This document shows positions 8,749 to 16,869 of a stretch of DNA of 64,000 nt, in pieces (position 1 is the first letter of the stretch; every line of letters starts with the position of its first letter). Below the pieces are notes generated by a model. The model did no database searches. It worked only from the letters and a program-made list of their open reading frames with translations, and was not told the DNA's origin. The stretch lies in assembly GCF_018614095.1 (NCBI RefSeq), contig NZ_JAGGOY010000032.1:38323-102322 (forward strand), read 5' to 3'. The translations under genes were made by a program, and so were the position numbers. This stretch comes from Streptomyces sp. ISL-87 (GTDB lineage: Bacteria > Actinomycetota > Actinomycetes > Streptomycetales > Streptomycetaceae).

Positions 8749-9422
8749 CGATCCGCATCCTGATCGCCGACGACGAAGCGCTGCTCCGTATGGCCTTCAG
8801 CACGGTCCTGGAGGCCCAGCCCGACATGGCACCGGTCGGCGAAGCCGCGGACGGCATCCAGGCCATACGCCTCGCCCGCGAGCTGCGCCCCGATGTCGTC
8901 CTCATGGACGTCCGTATGCCCGGGACCGACGGGATCGAGGCGACCCGGCAGGTCATCCGAATCTCCCCGCAGAGCAGAGTGCTGATCCTCACCACCTTCG
9001 ACCTGGATGAATACGCCTTCGCCGGACTCAACGCCGGGGCCTCGGGCTTCCTGCTGAAAAACACCAGGCCCGAGGAATTGCTCACTGGGATACGCAGCGT
9101 GGCCGCGGGCGACGCGGTGGTCTCCCCGCGGATCACCCGCCGCCTGCTGGAGAACCTCCGCCCGCACATCCCCGACGGCAGCGGCGCCGACGGCAGCGGC
9201 ACCGACCGCGACGAGCGGCTGAGCCGGCTCAGCGCCCGTGAGCGCGAGGTGCTCATCCAGGTGGGCTGCGGGCTGTCCAACACCGAGATCGCGGCCACCC
9301 TGTGCCTCGCGGAGGCGACCGTGAAGTCCCATCTGGGGCGAATCCTGCAAAAGCTCGAACTCCGCGACCGGATACAGGCCGTGATCTTCGCCTACGAAAA
9401 CCGTCTCATCCACCCGGCATGA
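8745..9422 (+). CDS. LuxR/NarL-family response regulator
   Basis: A 225-residue two-component response regulator, the partner of the preceding kinase (overlapping ATGA). The receiver has acidic residues IADDE (7-11), phospho-acceptor Asp55 in VLMDVRMPG, a Thr in LTTF and the Lys in LLKN. A flexible GSGADGSGTD linker follows, then a LuxR helix-turn-helix at about 160-222 (LSAREREVLIQVGCGLSN, EATVKSHLGRILQKL). It would bind DNA as a dimer once phosphorylated. Targets are not shown by the sequence; the divergent hydrolase is the nearest candidate. Confidence 0.92.
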   Translation: MTIRILIADDEALLRMAFSTVLEAQPDMAPVGEAADGIQAIRLARELRPDVVLMDVRMPGTDGIEATRQVIRISPQSRVLILTTFDLDEYAFAGLNAGASGFLLKNTRPEELLTGIRSVAAGDAVVSPRITRRLLENLRPHIPDGSGADGSGTDRDERLSRLSAREREVLIQVGCGLSNTEIAATLCLAEATVKSHLGRILQKLELRDRIQAVIFAYENRLIHPA

Positions 9423-9681
9423 CGCCGCCGCCCGGGGCCAACGGCGATGTCCTCAGCTTCGGGCGTCACCAGCGCTACACGATTGTCCGACGTAGCTATG
9501 ACGAGAAGTGTGGTGCCGCAGTAAATGCCGGATCTACTGCGGCAGGACCAGAGCGCCGACGGATGGACGGTGGTCACCGGTCGCGGCTGAATTCGGCGCC
9601 TTCGATCAGCGCCGCGCGCGAGCGGCGGACAGATCACGCCCGGCAGCTGTCTGCGCTTCGTCCGCCAGGAAGTCCAGAGGT
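9423..9681. other. Intergenic stretch ahead of the resolvase remnant
   Basis: About 260 bp between the response-regulator stop and the second 40-bp repeat. I find no convincing coding frame or strong terminator hairpin here. Confidence 0.4.
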
Positions 9682-9724
9682 CCCCGGGTGTGAGTAGTTA
9701 AGGTACAGAAAGTGCCGCTGAGAT
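9682..9724 (+). repeat. ~41-bp repeat, copy 2
   Basis: Nearly identical to 4423-4463 (CCGGGTGTGAGTAGTT ... GTGCCGCTGAGA), same orientation. Here it lies about 20 bp outside the stop codon of a Tn3-type resolvase gene, which favours its being the terminal repeat of that element. Confidence 0.6.
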
Positions 9725-9743
9725 TGATCTTGCTGGAGTTGGT

Positions 9744-10156
9744 CTACCTCGTCGGCGCTTCGAGCTGACGGGGCACGGCGCCAGCGCGCAGCTCGCGCAG
9801 GTCCGGGATGTGGTTGTAGAGGGTGCCCGGCGAGACGCCCAGCAGCTTGGCGATCGAGGTGATCGAGCGGCCGGGGTCGGGCAGTAGATCGCGTGCGCCG
9901 CGGATGACTTCCTCGGTGGCGACGCTCGGGCGCCCGCCGACCCGGCCGCGGGCGGCGGGCAGGCCCTCGTTGGTGCCGATAACGATGAGTTCGCGGATGA
10001 ACTCGGCGAGGGCGGCGAAGACGTGGAAGACGAGCCGACCGCCGGGGGTGGTGGTGTCCAGGTTCTCGTGCAGCGAGGTGAAGCCGATCCCGCGCTCGCG
10101 CAGTTCGGCGACCATGTTGATGAGGTCCTGGAGGCTGCGTCCGTAGCGGTCCAGGC
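9744..10156 (-). pseudogene. Tn3-type serine resolvase, 5'-truncated copy 1
   Basis: C-terminal two thirds of a serine recombinase: LDRYGRSLQDLI, TTPGGRLVFHVFAALAEFIR and a C-terminal Hin/resolvase helix-turn-helix (SITSIAKLLGVSPGTLYNHI). The catalytic N-terminus (YARVS serine region) is missing; homology ends at 10156, where 35 bp of the gene's own 5' sequence appear in opposite orientation. It is about 97 percent like copy 2 (13944-14616), with a 6-bp deletion (GLPAARGR versus GLAAARERGR). Without the catalytic Ser it cannot recombine DNA. Confidence 0.85.
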
Positions 10157-10191
10157 GACACCCTCGTCGTCCCGAGCCTGGACCGCTACGG
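10141..10191. repeat. 16-bp inverted repeat at the broken resolvase 5' end
   Basis: CCGTAGCGGTCCAGGC (10141-10156) faces its exact complement (10176-10191) across 19 bp. Bases 10157-10191 are the reverse complement of the stretch equivalent to 14347-14381 in copy 2. The structure shows a local inversion or template switch inside the resolvase gene. Confidence 0.8.
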
Positions 10192-10281
10192 CCGCCCGAC
10201 AACTCAGGTCATTGTGTTAGGCGCTGTAAGAGCGTGTCCCACGTGGCCGTGATCTACGTGTGACGTTGCGGTTGTCCCGTC

Positions 10282-11560
10282 TCACTGGTGCTGTGACCGG
10301 CAAGGTTCGCCGGGTTGCTCGTCGTGCTGGTTGGAAATGACTTCTGCAGCCAGTGTGGGGAGGCAGGATGGCGCAACCGGTCCGGGGTCCAGGTTCGCTG
10401 GCCGACCGAGCAGGAGGGGCCGAGCCCGCCGCCTGCCCGGCGGATCTCCTGGGCGCCGGCGTTGAGGAGGTCGACGTCCGTGTTCCTGGCCGCCAGGACC
10501 GTCAGGTTCCCCAGCAGGTCCAGTTCGTCGGGCCACTGGCCGCGCAGCTTGTCCCAGGCCATCAGCATCTCGGAGCGCGCCTCGTCGGCGGTCTCGACCG
10601 CGTGGACGCGCTCGGCGGCCGACGAGCATCTCCAGGACCTTGTGATGGTCGCCGGTGCGCCAGATGTCCAGGGCCGCGCGCTCGGACTCGTCGCGCTGGC
10701 GGCGGTTCTCCGTGAGGGTGAGCCCGCCGACGAGGGGGTGGATCTCGCGGAAGGCTCCGCCGACGCCGACGGCCTGGAGCTGGAGCGGGTCGCCGATCGC
10801 GAGGACCTGCATGCCGGTGCGGGCCGCCTCGGTCAGCAGCTTCGCCATCGACCGGTCATCGGTCATCACGGCCTCGTCGACGACCAAGACGTCGATGCCG
10901 GTCAGGCCTTCGCCGGACTCGATCCGCTGCAGCCAGGACGCGACGGTGCGCGAGGGGTTCGCGGAGGCGTCCTGCCAGCCCTGCACGCCGACCGCCGACA
11001 GGCACGTGCTCCCACGCGATCGGGCAGGCGTCCGTGAGCGTGCTCTTGCCCGCGCCGACCACGCCGATGACGGCGTCGATGCCGTTCCCGGCCGTGAGGA
11101 GTCGGGTGACGACCTCGCGCTGCTGCTCGGACAGGGAGAAAGCCGGAGGCGACTGCGAAGACGTCCATGGCGGCGTCGGCCTGGTCGGTCGTCAGGCGCA
11201 CGGTGTTGTCGCCGAACCGCGTTCGGGCCTGGGTGACGGCGACGTCAGGGTGTCGCGGGTGGTGTAGCGGTCGGTGCTGCTCATCACGGTGGAGCCGATG
11301 TGCGGCAGCGCGACGGCGTAGCCCTCGACGCGCAGGACGTGGTCGACCAGGTGCTCCAGCTCGCGGACGTCGGGCCCAGTCCCGTAGGGCAGGGCGTTGG
11401 CCGCGGCGGCCAGGAGAGCGGCTCGCGTGAAGTCCTTTTTCGTCGCCGTGACGCCGTTTTCGGGCTCGAAGACGATGGCGGCGATGTCGCTGGGCGGGGG
11501 GATGCGCGCCGAGGTCGCCGAGCAGCTGGAAGATGCCGCCGCTGCGGCCGTCGGGGCGGT
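10282..11560 (-). pseudogene. MobF-type relaxase/helicase (TraA-like), decayed
   Basis: Pieces of a conjugative relaxase-helicase lie in successive frames. From 5' to 3' they are a segment with DIAAIVFEPENGVTATKKDF, then DRYTTRDTL, VTQARTRFGDNTVRLTTDQA in another frame, a Walker A motif VGAGKSTLTDA, then VDVLVVDEA-like Walker B (IDVLVVDEAVMTDD), LAIGDPLQLQAVG and LTENRRQRDESERAALD, and finally MLMAWDKLRGQWPDELDLL. At least three frameshifts are needed to join them, and both the relaxase catalytic N-terminus and the C-terminus are missing. The family nicks and unwinds plasmid or ICE DNA during conjugation. Its presence shows that an integrative plasmid once occupied this site. Confidence 0.8.
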
Positions 11561-11882
11561 GCAAGGCGTGAGCAGACGAGTGGGGGGCTGGAGGAATGCC
11601 TGCGACCGCTTCGGTACGGGCTCCGGCGAGGCTCCGTACACCGTGGCCAAAACCGGCTACTCCATCGACCACGTCCGCAGCACCGCTCAGGACGAGGAAC
11701 TCTCAGGCATCGCCTTCAGAAGCACGTCAGCCCGCATGAGACCCATTGAATGAAAATTGGGATCCCATCTGAGTAAAGGACGATTCTAGCCAACCTGCCA
11801 AAAATGGCTTCACAGGAGGCAAAAACTCACAGATGATCGCCTCTGGCCTCCACGGGGGAGACCATAGGGGAGGGGATACTCT

Positions 11883-12332
11883 ATGAAGAGGTTCAGCAGA
11901 TTCGCGATATTCGCCGCCGCGAGTACAGCCCTGATTTCTGGCGTCGCCGCGACGCCGGCCGCTGCCAACGAAGCTGGCATCAGCAGCACCGTCTCGGTCC
12001 ATACCCGCGGAGATGGCACCCAGCCGCCTGCATTTCTGGGAGACCCTGAGGAATGGGGCGTAGTGCAGCTCACGATTGACAGCTCGGCGCGAAGCATGGC
12101 GCCGACGGTCATCGTCCCTGCCGGCGGCGGAACGTGGAGCTACGGCTATCAGGAAAGGAACGGCCTTAAGTACTGCTACTCGAACTACTACCACCGCGAC
12201 GTGGAGCACAGTTCGACAGTGAAGATGGCCAACAAAACAATGAAGGACATCGAGCCGGCCGGAGAGTACACCAACGCCAACCTCACCGCCGGCTTCGCCT
12301 ACAAGTGCGAAACCTTCTACGCCAAGCACTAA
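11883..12332 (+). CDS. Lactococcin 972 family bacteriocin precursor
   Basis: A 149-residue secreted protein with a Sec signal peptide (MKRF, hydrophobic core, AATPAAA, cleavage expected near residue 28). The C-terminal domain (83-147) follows the lactococcin 972 pattern: GTWSYGY, then YSNYYH, HSSTVK, AGEYTNANL and a final aromatic FYAKH. Lactococcin 972 inhibits septum formation by binding lipid II. Unlike it, this protein has Cys98 and Cys142 inside the core, which could form a disulfide, and about 55 extra residues between signal peptide and core. The start ATG has GAGGGG about 7 nt upstream. The following gene encodes a membrane protein that may give immunity. It lies between two resolvase copies. 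Confidence 0.85.
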   Translation: MKRFSRFAIFAAASTALISGVAATPAAANEAGISSTVSVHTRGDGTQPPAFLGDPEEWGVVQLTIDSSARSMAPTVIVPAGGGTWSYGYQERNGLKYCYSNYYHRDVEHSSTVKMANKTMKDIEPAGEYTNANLTAGFAYKCETFYAKH

Positions 12333-12501
12333 ACGCTCAGCACAGGGTTTCTCGATTCCTACCGCCCGCGACAATACGCGAAACCGTGGGATGTCACCGT
12401 AGGCATTTCGACGCCCTGGGTTCCCGCACAATCGCCGGTACAGGAACCCAGGGCGATCGCCAACCCCCTCTACCGGTGACCCGCAGACAGGGAAACATGA
12501 C

Positions 12502-13116
12502 GTGAATTTTCCGCGCACTCGCACCATGTCCGCACTTTTGACTCTCGGAGCGGGTGCGCTGATCGGCACGCTTGGTGCGCTCTCGGGCAAATTCGATAGC
12601 CCGATTTTTCACGTCGCGGACCTTGTGTTCTCCGGGGGATGGTCGTGGGCGTGTTTCGCCTTCCTCATCGGATACGCCCGGCAATCGAAGATAGAGTCCG
12701 CCTGGCTGGCATCTTCAGCATTGGCCATCGGCGTGGCCGTCTACTATCTACTCAAATGGCTGAGCCCCGTCGCGCCTATTGGAATGACAGCCGACGGGAT
12801 GGACGGGGAAAGGATCTCGTCGGGAATTCTAGTCTGGGGAATTGCCGCTTTTCTTTTCGGCGCCCCGATGGGCCTCTTCGGGAATCTGGCGCGGATCCCC
12901 GGAATTGGCGGACTTTCGTTCCGTCTCCTTGTTCCGCTCATCGCCTATGTCGAGACATCTGCACGCCTGAAAATGGAAGTGGACACTGCGGCACAATTTG
13001 CCGAAGTGACCTGGAGCACGATTCGTGTGATCGCTGTCCTCACCGCCCTAGCTCTTGTAGGGCACATGGCGTGGGAGTGGGTGCGCTCGGCGCGGAAGCG
13101 TGAAAGCCAGGCCTGA
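12502..13116 (+). CDS. Integral membrane protein next to the bacteriocin (candidate immunity)
   Basis: A 204-residue protein with five or six hydrophobic helices (about 8-27, 35-60, 66-87, 106-130, 136-152 and 173-193), a small hydrophilic loop MTADGMDGER and a basic C-terminus SARKRES. I do not recognise a characterised family with certainty. It starts at the GTG at 12502 with AGGGAAA upstream; an ATG five bases earlier would be stopped after two codons. Base composition is lower in G/C than the chromosome norm, as for the bacteriocin gene 169 bp upstream, which suggests they moved together. In lactococcin 972 loci, immunity and export functions are membrane proteins, so self-protection is a reasonable inference. 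Confidence 0.6.
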   Translation: MNFPRTRTMSALLTLGAGALIGTLGALSGKFDSPIFHVADLVFSGGWSWACFAFLIGYARQSKIESAWLASSALAIGVAVYYLLKWLSPVAPIGMTADGMDGERISSGILVWGIAAFLFGAPMGLFGNLARIPGIGGLSFRLLVPLIAYVETSARLKMEVDTAAQFAEVTWSTIRVIAVLTALALVGHMAWEWVRSARKRESQA

Positions 13117-13313
13117 TTCAGGCTGAGGGGAAATCAACTTCCCGCCACGGCATCCATCCTGCCCACACTGGTCACAGAATCCGTGGACCATCTCGAAGGC
13201 GGACGAACCTGTTAGGGGTCTGAGCTCGCAGTGGCGTCCACCGCGGCCGGGCCCAGCGTGCTGACCCCGGTGAACCTTCCCGGTCAGAGCACTAGACGTT
13301 CTCCCTGTCACGC

Positions 13314-13830
13314 TTGATCTTGGTGGTTTCGCTGCCCTGGCACTTCACTACCGGGGCCGGCCGCTTGTTATTCTTTCCGATCACGCGAGCCCTCTTCCCA
13401 GGATCCTTCGACCCAGTCACTCAAGGGCACCAGGACGTTCTCCGCCGCGCCGCCCTCCTGTTCGACGAGGTCGTCGTCTGCGTGATGTTCAATTCGAACA
13501 AGACCGGCCGCTTCCCCATCACCGAACGGCTGGACCGGCTCCGCGCGGCAGCAACTGACCTGAGCAACGTCACGGTCGACTCCCACACCGGCGGCCTGCT
13601 GGTCGACTACTGCCGCCGAGTCGGAATCGACGTCGTCATCCGCGGAGTCCGCGACGTTCACGACCTGGACTACGAAATGCCGATGGCCCGCATGAACCAC
13701 GAACTGGCCGGAGTCGAAACGTTCTTCACGCAGACCCCGCCCTGGGCCACATCTCCTCCACCCTCGTCACCGCGATGAGTCAACAGGACCGTATCCCGAA
13801 TGATGATTTGAGCGAGCTTCTTCCAGCAGG
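13314..13830 (+). pseudogene. Phosphopantetheine adenylyltransferase (CoaD)-like paralogue, frameshifted
   Basis: The reading frame carries the CoaD nucleotidyltransferase signature ALFPGSFDPVTQGHQDVL (T/HxGH variant with QGHQ), then SNKTGRF, GLLVDYCRRVGIDVVIRGVR and DLDYEMPMARMNHELAGVET. About residue 140 the match moves to another frame (DPALGHISSTLVTAM), where a one-base deletion after TTCTTCAC would explain the change. CoaD joins ATP to 4'-phosphopantetheine in coenzyme A synthesis. This copy is distant from housekeeping CoaD, starts with a TTG, and lies in the accessory zone. It may be an extra isozyme from a natural-product or resistance cluster that has since decayed. Confidence 0.7.
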
Positions 13831-13943
13831 TGAGCGCGGCAGCGAGGGTGAGGAAGGCGGCGAAGAGGTTGCCCCGGGGGTTCGGTTCGGGGATGAAGTG
13901 CTGGCGCCGGCTGCGGGACTGGAATGATCTTGCTGGAGTTGGC

Positions 13944-14616
13944 CTACCTCGTCGGCGCTTCGAGCTGACGGGGCACGGCGCCAGCGCGCAGCTCGCGCAG
14001 GTCCGGGATGTGGTTGTAGAGGGTGCCCGGCGAGACGCCCAGCAGCTTGGCGATCGAGGTGATCGAGCGGCCGGGGTCGGGCAGTAGATCGCGTGCGCCG
14101 CGGATGACTTCCTCGGTGGCGACGCTCGGGCGCCCGCCGACCCGGCCGCGCTCGCGGGCGGCAGCCAGGCCCTCGTTGGTGCCGATAACGATGAGTTCGC
14201 GGATGAACTCGGCGAGGGCGGCGAAGACGTGGAAGACGAGCCGGCCGCCGGGGGTGGTGGTGTCCAGGTTCTCGTGCAGCGAGGTGAAGCCGATCCCGCG
14301 CTCGCGCAGTTCGGCGACCATGTTGATGAGGTCCTGGAGGCTGCGTCCGTAGCGGTCCAGGCTCGGGACGACGAGGGTGTCGCCGGGGTCGAGGAAGGCG
14401 TGGCACGCCTTCAGTTCGGGGCGGAGCGCGTTCTTACCGGACTTCTTGTCCGCGAAGATCTTCCGGCACCCGGCACCCGGCAGCGGTGAGCGCGTCGAGC
14501 TGCCGCTCCAGCTTCTGCCCGCTGGTCGAGACTCGCGCGTATCCGATCTTGATCTCGGTGCGGACGAGTGGTTCGGCGACGAGGAGGCCCGGCTCGGCCG
14601 GTTCGAGGGCGGTCAT
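13944..14616 (-). pseudogene. Tn3-type serine resolvase copy 2, frameshifted by 8-bp duplication
   Basis: Nearly full-length serine resolvase/invertase. The N-terminal part (start 14616) has [20 protein letters not shown] with the catalytic Ser, ending in LTAAGCR. An 8-bp tandem duplication (GGTGCCGG repeated near 14466-14481) then shifts the frame, and the protein resumes in another frame as [27 protein letters not shown], through TTPGGRLVFHVFAA and the HTH (SITSIAKLLGVSPGTLYNHI). Removing one repeat unit restores the gene. The protein would resolve Tn3-family cointegrates at a res site. It is the more complete parent of copy 1 at 9744. Confidence 0.85.
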
Positions 14617-14692
14617 GGCCCCGGATCATGTCAGAAAACGGCGGTTCGGGGTTGTTGAATGACCCAGGTTTTTGAAGGGGTTTTTGGAGGCT

Positions 14693-14716
14693 CTGCGGGG
14701 TCCGGGGGCCCCGCAG
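14693..14716. terminator. GC-rich hairpin upstream of the ArsR gene
   Basis: An 8-bp stem (CTGCGGGG / CCCCGCAG) with an 8-nt G-rich loop, outside coding sequence. It could be a weak terminator or part of the end of the resolvase element. Confidence 0.35.
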
Positions 14717-14888
14717 GGCGATCTTCAGAAAACGAAGGTTTCTTGACGACTCAAGGACTCGGGCGGTGCGGATGAGCTTCCGCGACGGGCGGAGCGAAGG
14801 CGCCCGGGTGCGGGTTGAGCGAGGTCGACAAGGAGAGCGCAGGAGCGAAGGCCTCAGGTGCTGGACAGCCGATTCCGAAAACCCCTTG

Positions 14889-14918
14889 CCCAATGGTCAA
14901 GAAACGTTGACCATTGGG
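14889..14918. promoter_or_regulatory. Perfect 12-bp palindromic operator ahead of the ArsR gene
   Basis: CCCAATGGTCAA (14889-14900) and its exact complement (14907-14918) are separated by GAAACG. The right arm ends 3 nt before the ArsR-family start codon. No ribosome-binding site fits between, so the transcript is probably leaderless and the bound repressor would cover the promoter. Confidence 0.75.
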
Positions 14919-14921
14919 TGC

Positions 14922-15461
14922 ATGCCTACCGATGATCTTCCCGAGACGTTCCACGTCACCACTGACGAGCAGCTACGCGCCGTTTCCAATCTCACGCGTC
15001 ACCGGATCATGGCCGTGCTCCGCTTCGAGCCCGCGACGATTACGCAGATCGCCGAGCGAGTGGGCCTTGCGAAGGGGAGTTCCAGCTACCACGTACGGCT
15101 GCTCGAACGGGCCGGCCTGGTGAAGGTGGTACGAACGCGGAAGGTCCGGGGGGTCACCGAGCGGTACTACGCAATGGCCGCGCGGGCGATCGTGCTGCCG
15201 GATCCGGGCGAGGGAGGGCCGGATGTGCTGATGCGGCATGCGGTGGCGGACCTGGAGGCAGCGCCGGTGGATGGCGAGCGGCACGTACGGATGGCGCATC
15301 TGCGGCTCACCGAGGAGCAGTTCGCGGAGCTGGGGGCGCGGCTGCAGGCACTGGCGGACGAGTACCGGGAGCTGTCCGATCCGTCGCTCCCGGACGCGTC
15401 ACTCGTCTTCGCACTGTTCCACCCGGCACCGCGCGAGCAGGCCGAAGGGGACGCCAAGTGA
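14922..15461 (+). CDS. ArsR-type winged-helix regulator
   Basis: A 179-residue DNA-binding protein. Residues ~15-85 form a winged helix: LTRHRIMAVLRFEPATITQI, AERVGLAKGSSSYHVRLLER as the recognition helix, then VVRTRKVRGVTERYY as the wing. The C-terminal half (about 95-175) is helical and may bind effector or form the dimer. No Cys cluster typical of metal sensors is present, so a small-molecule or drug signal is more likely. I chose the ATG at 14922, directly after the palindrome; upstream in-frame sequence looks non-coding. It overlaps the MFS gene by GTGA, a regulator-pump cassette that probably represses itself. Confidence 0.85.
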   Translation: MPTDDLPETFHVTTDEQLRAVSNLTRHRIMAVLRFEPATITQIAERVGLAKGSSSYHVRLLERAGLVKVVRTRKVRGVTERYYAMAARAIVLPDPGEGGPDVLMRHAVADLEAAPVDGERHVRMAHLRLTEEQFAELGARLQALADEYRELSDPSLPDASLVFALFHPAPREQAEGDAK

Positions 15462-16744
15462 CCTCAGACGTTCGGAAGTTGCCGACCGGGTTCGGACGGC
15501 TGTGGACTGCGCAGACGGTGTCCTCGCTCGGTGACGGGGTGTCGCATGCCGCGCTGCCGCTGCTCGCGTTGACGTTGACGCGGGATCCGATGGCGCTCGC
15601 CGTCGTCACGGCCGCCGGAACGCTGCCGTGGCTGCTCTTCGGGGTGCTCGGCGGTGCGCTGGTGGACCGCTGGGACCGTCGGCGCACGATGTGGGTCACG
15701 GACGCGGCGCGTGCGGTGCTGCTCGCGATACCGGCGGCAGCGGCCGCGCTCGACGTGCTGAGCATTCCACTGCTCGCGGCCGTCGCCTTCCTGCTCGGCC
15801 TCGGCGGACTCTTCTTCGACACGGCCGCCACGGCCTATCTGCCGGATCTGCTCGGCCGCGACCCCGCGCTCCTGGAGCGCGCCAACTCCCGCCTGCGCGG
15901 CACCCAGACCGCCGCGTCCGGCTTCGCGGGGCCGCCTGCGGGCAGCGCCCTGCTCGCGCTCGGGCGGGCGGTTCCGCTGCTCGCCGACGCGGTGTCGTTC
16001 GCGCTCTCCGCACTGCTCGTACGGTCGCTGCCTGCCGCACCCCGGCCCGTACCGCAGGCCCGTGAGTCGCTGCTTCGGCAGGCGCGGGCCGGCGCCTCGT
16101 ACGTATTCCAGGATCAGTTGCTGCTCGGGCTCGCGCTGCGTCCGGCGGTCGGGAACATCGCCTTCCTCGCCGTGGAGACCGTACTCGCCCTCTTCGCGCA
16201 CGACCGTCTCGGCATCGACACCTTCGGCTTCGGCCTGCTCCTCACGGCGGAGGCCACCGGCGGTCTGCTCGGCGCGGGCATCGCCTCCTTCCTCGGCCGA
16301 CGACTCGGCACCGGCACCGCACTGACCTGCACGGCCGCAGTCGAGGGACTCGCCATCCTGGGCCTTGCCGCCGCCCCGAACCCGTACGTCGCCGGCCTCG
16401 CGCTCGCCGTCTGCGGAGCGGGCATGGGCGCCACGATGGTGCTCGGCCCCTCCCTCCGACAGGCGATCGTCCCCGCCCACCTGATGGGCCGGGCCGCCTC
16501 CACCTCCCGCATGCTCGCCATGTGCGCCGCCCCGTTCGGCGCCTTCCTCGGCGGCTGGCTGGCCACCACCTACGACGTACGCACCCCGCTCTACACCGCC
16601 GCCGGCCTCCTCCTCACCATGACCGCCGTCACGTCGACCATGACCAGCAACCGCCGGGTCGAGGCGGCGCTGCGTGCCGCCGCCCCGGCCGATGATCCAG
16701 ATCACCCGGAATCCTGGGATCCCGTTCAGGAGGGTGCCATTTAG
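15458..16744 (+). CDS. MFS transporter (drug/siderophore exporter type)
   Basis: A 428-residue major facilitator with about 12 membrane helices and the motif-A-like loop GGALVDRWDRRRTMW after helix 2. The family includes EntS-like and macrolide exporters, which use proton antiport to expel small molecules. It starts at a GTG overlapping the stop of the ArsR gene, so the two form one regulated cassette. The last codons (QEGAI) run directly into a possible Tn3-type terminal repeat at 16744, so the natural C-terminus may have been trimmed slightly; all helices appear intact. Substrate unknown. Confidence 0.88.
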   Translation: MTSDVRKLPTGFGRLWTAQTVSSLGDGVSHAALPLLALTLTRDPMALAVVTAAGTLPWLLFGVLGGALVDRWDRRRTMWVTDAARAVLLAIPAAAAALDVLSIPLLAAVAFLLGLGGLFFDTAATAYLPDLLGRDPALLERANSRLRGTQTAASGFAGPPAGSALLALGRAVPLLADAVSFALSALLVRSLPAAPRPVPQARESLLRQARAGASYVFQDQLLLGLALRPAVGNIAFLAVETVLALFAHDRLGIDTFGFGLLLTAEATGGLLGAGIASFLGRRLGTGTALTCTAAVEGLAILGLAAAPNPYVAGLALAVCGAGMGATMVLGPSLRQAIVPAHLMGRAASTSRMLAMCAAPFGAFLGGWLATTYDVRTPLYTAAGLLLTMTAVTSTMTSNRRVEAALRAAAPADDPDHPESWDPVQEGAI

Positions 16745-16775
16745 GGCTCCGCGAGGTCGTTGAGCCAGTGCTAAG
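16744..16775 (+). repeat. Possible Tn3-family terminal inverted repeat
   Basis: A 32-bp segment starting GGGCTCC and ending GTGCTAAG has the usual Tn3 end pattern (G-run outside, TAAG inside) and lies 94 bp from the stop of a Tn3 transposase fragment. I find no second copy, so this rests on pattern and position. Confidence 0.4.
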
Positions 16776-16869
16776 CCCAGCTCGCCGTTCCTCGCCTCGG
16801 CCCCGGAGCGTCGGACGCCTGGCCTTCACGGGATGCAACGAGTGGCCCAGCGGGCCGGGTGCGCTGCCG

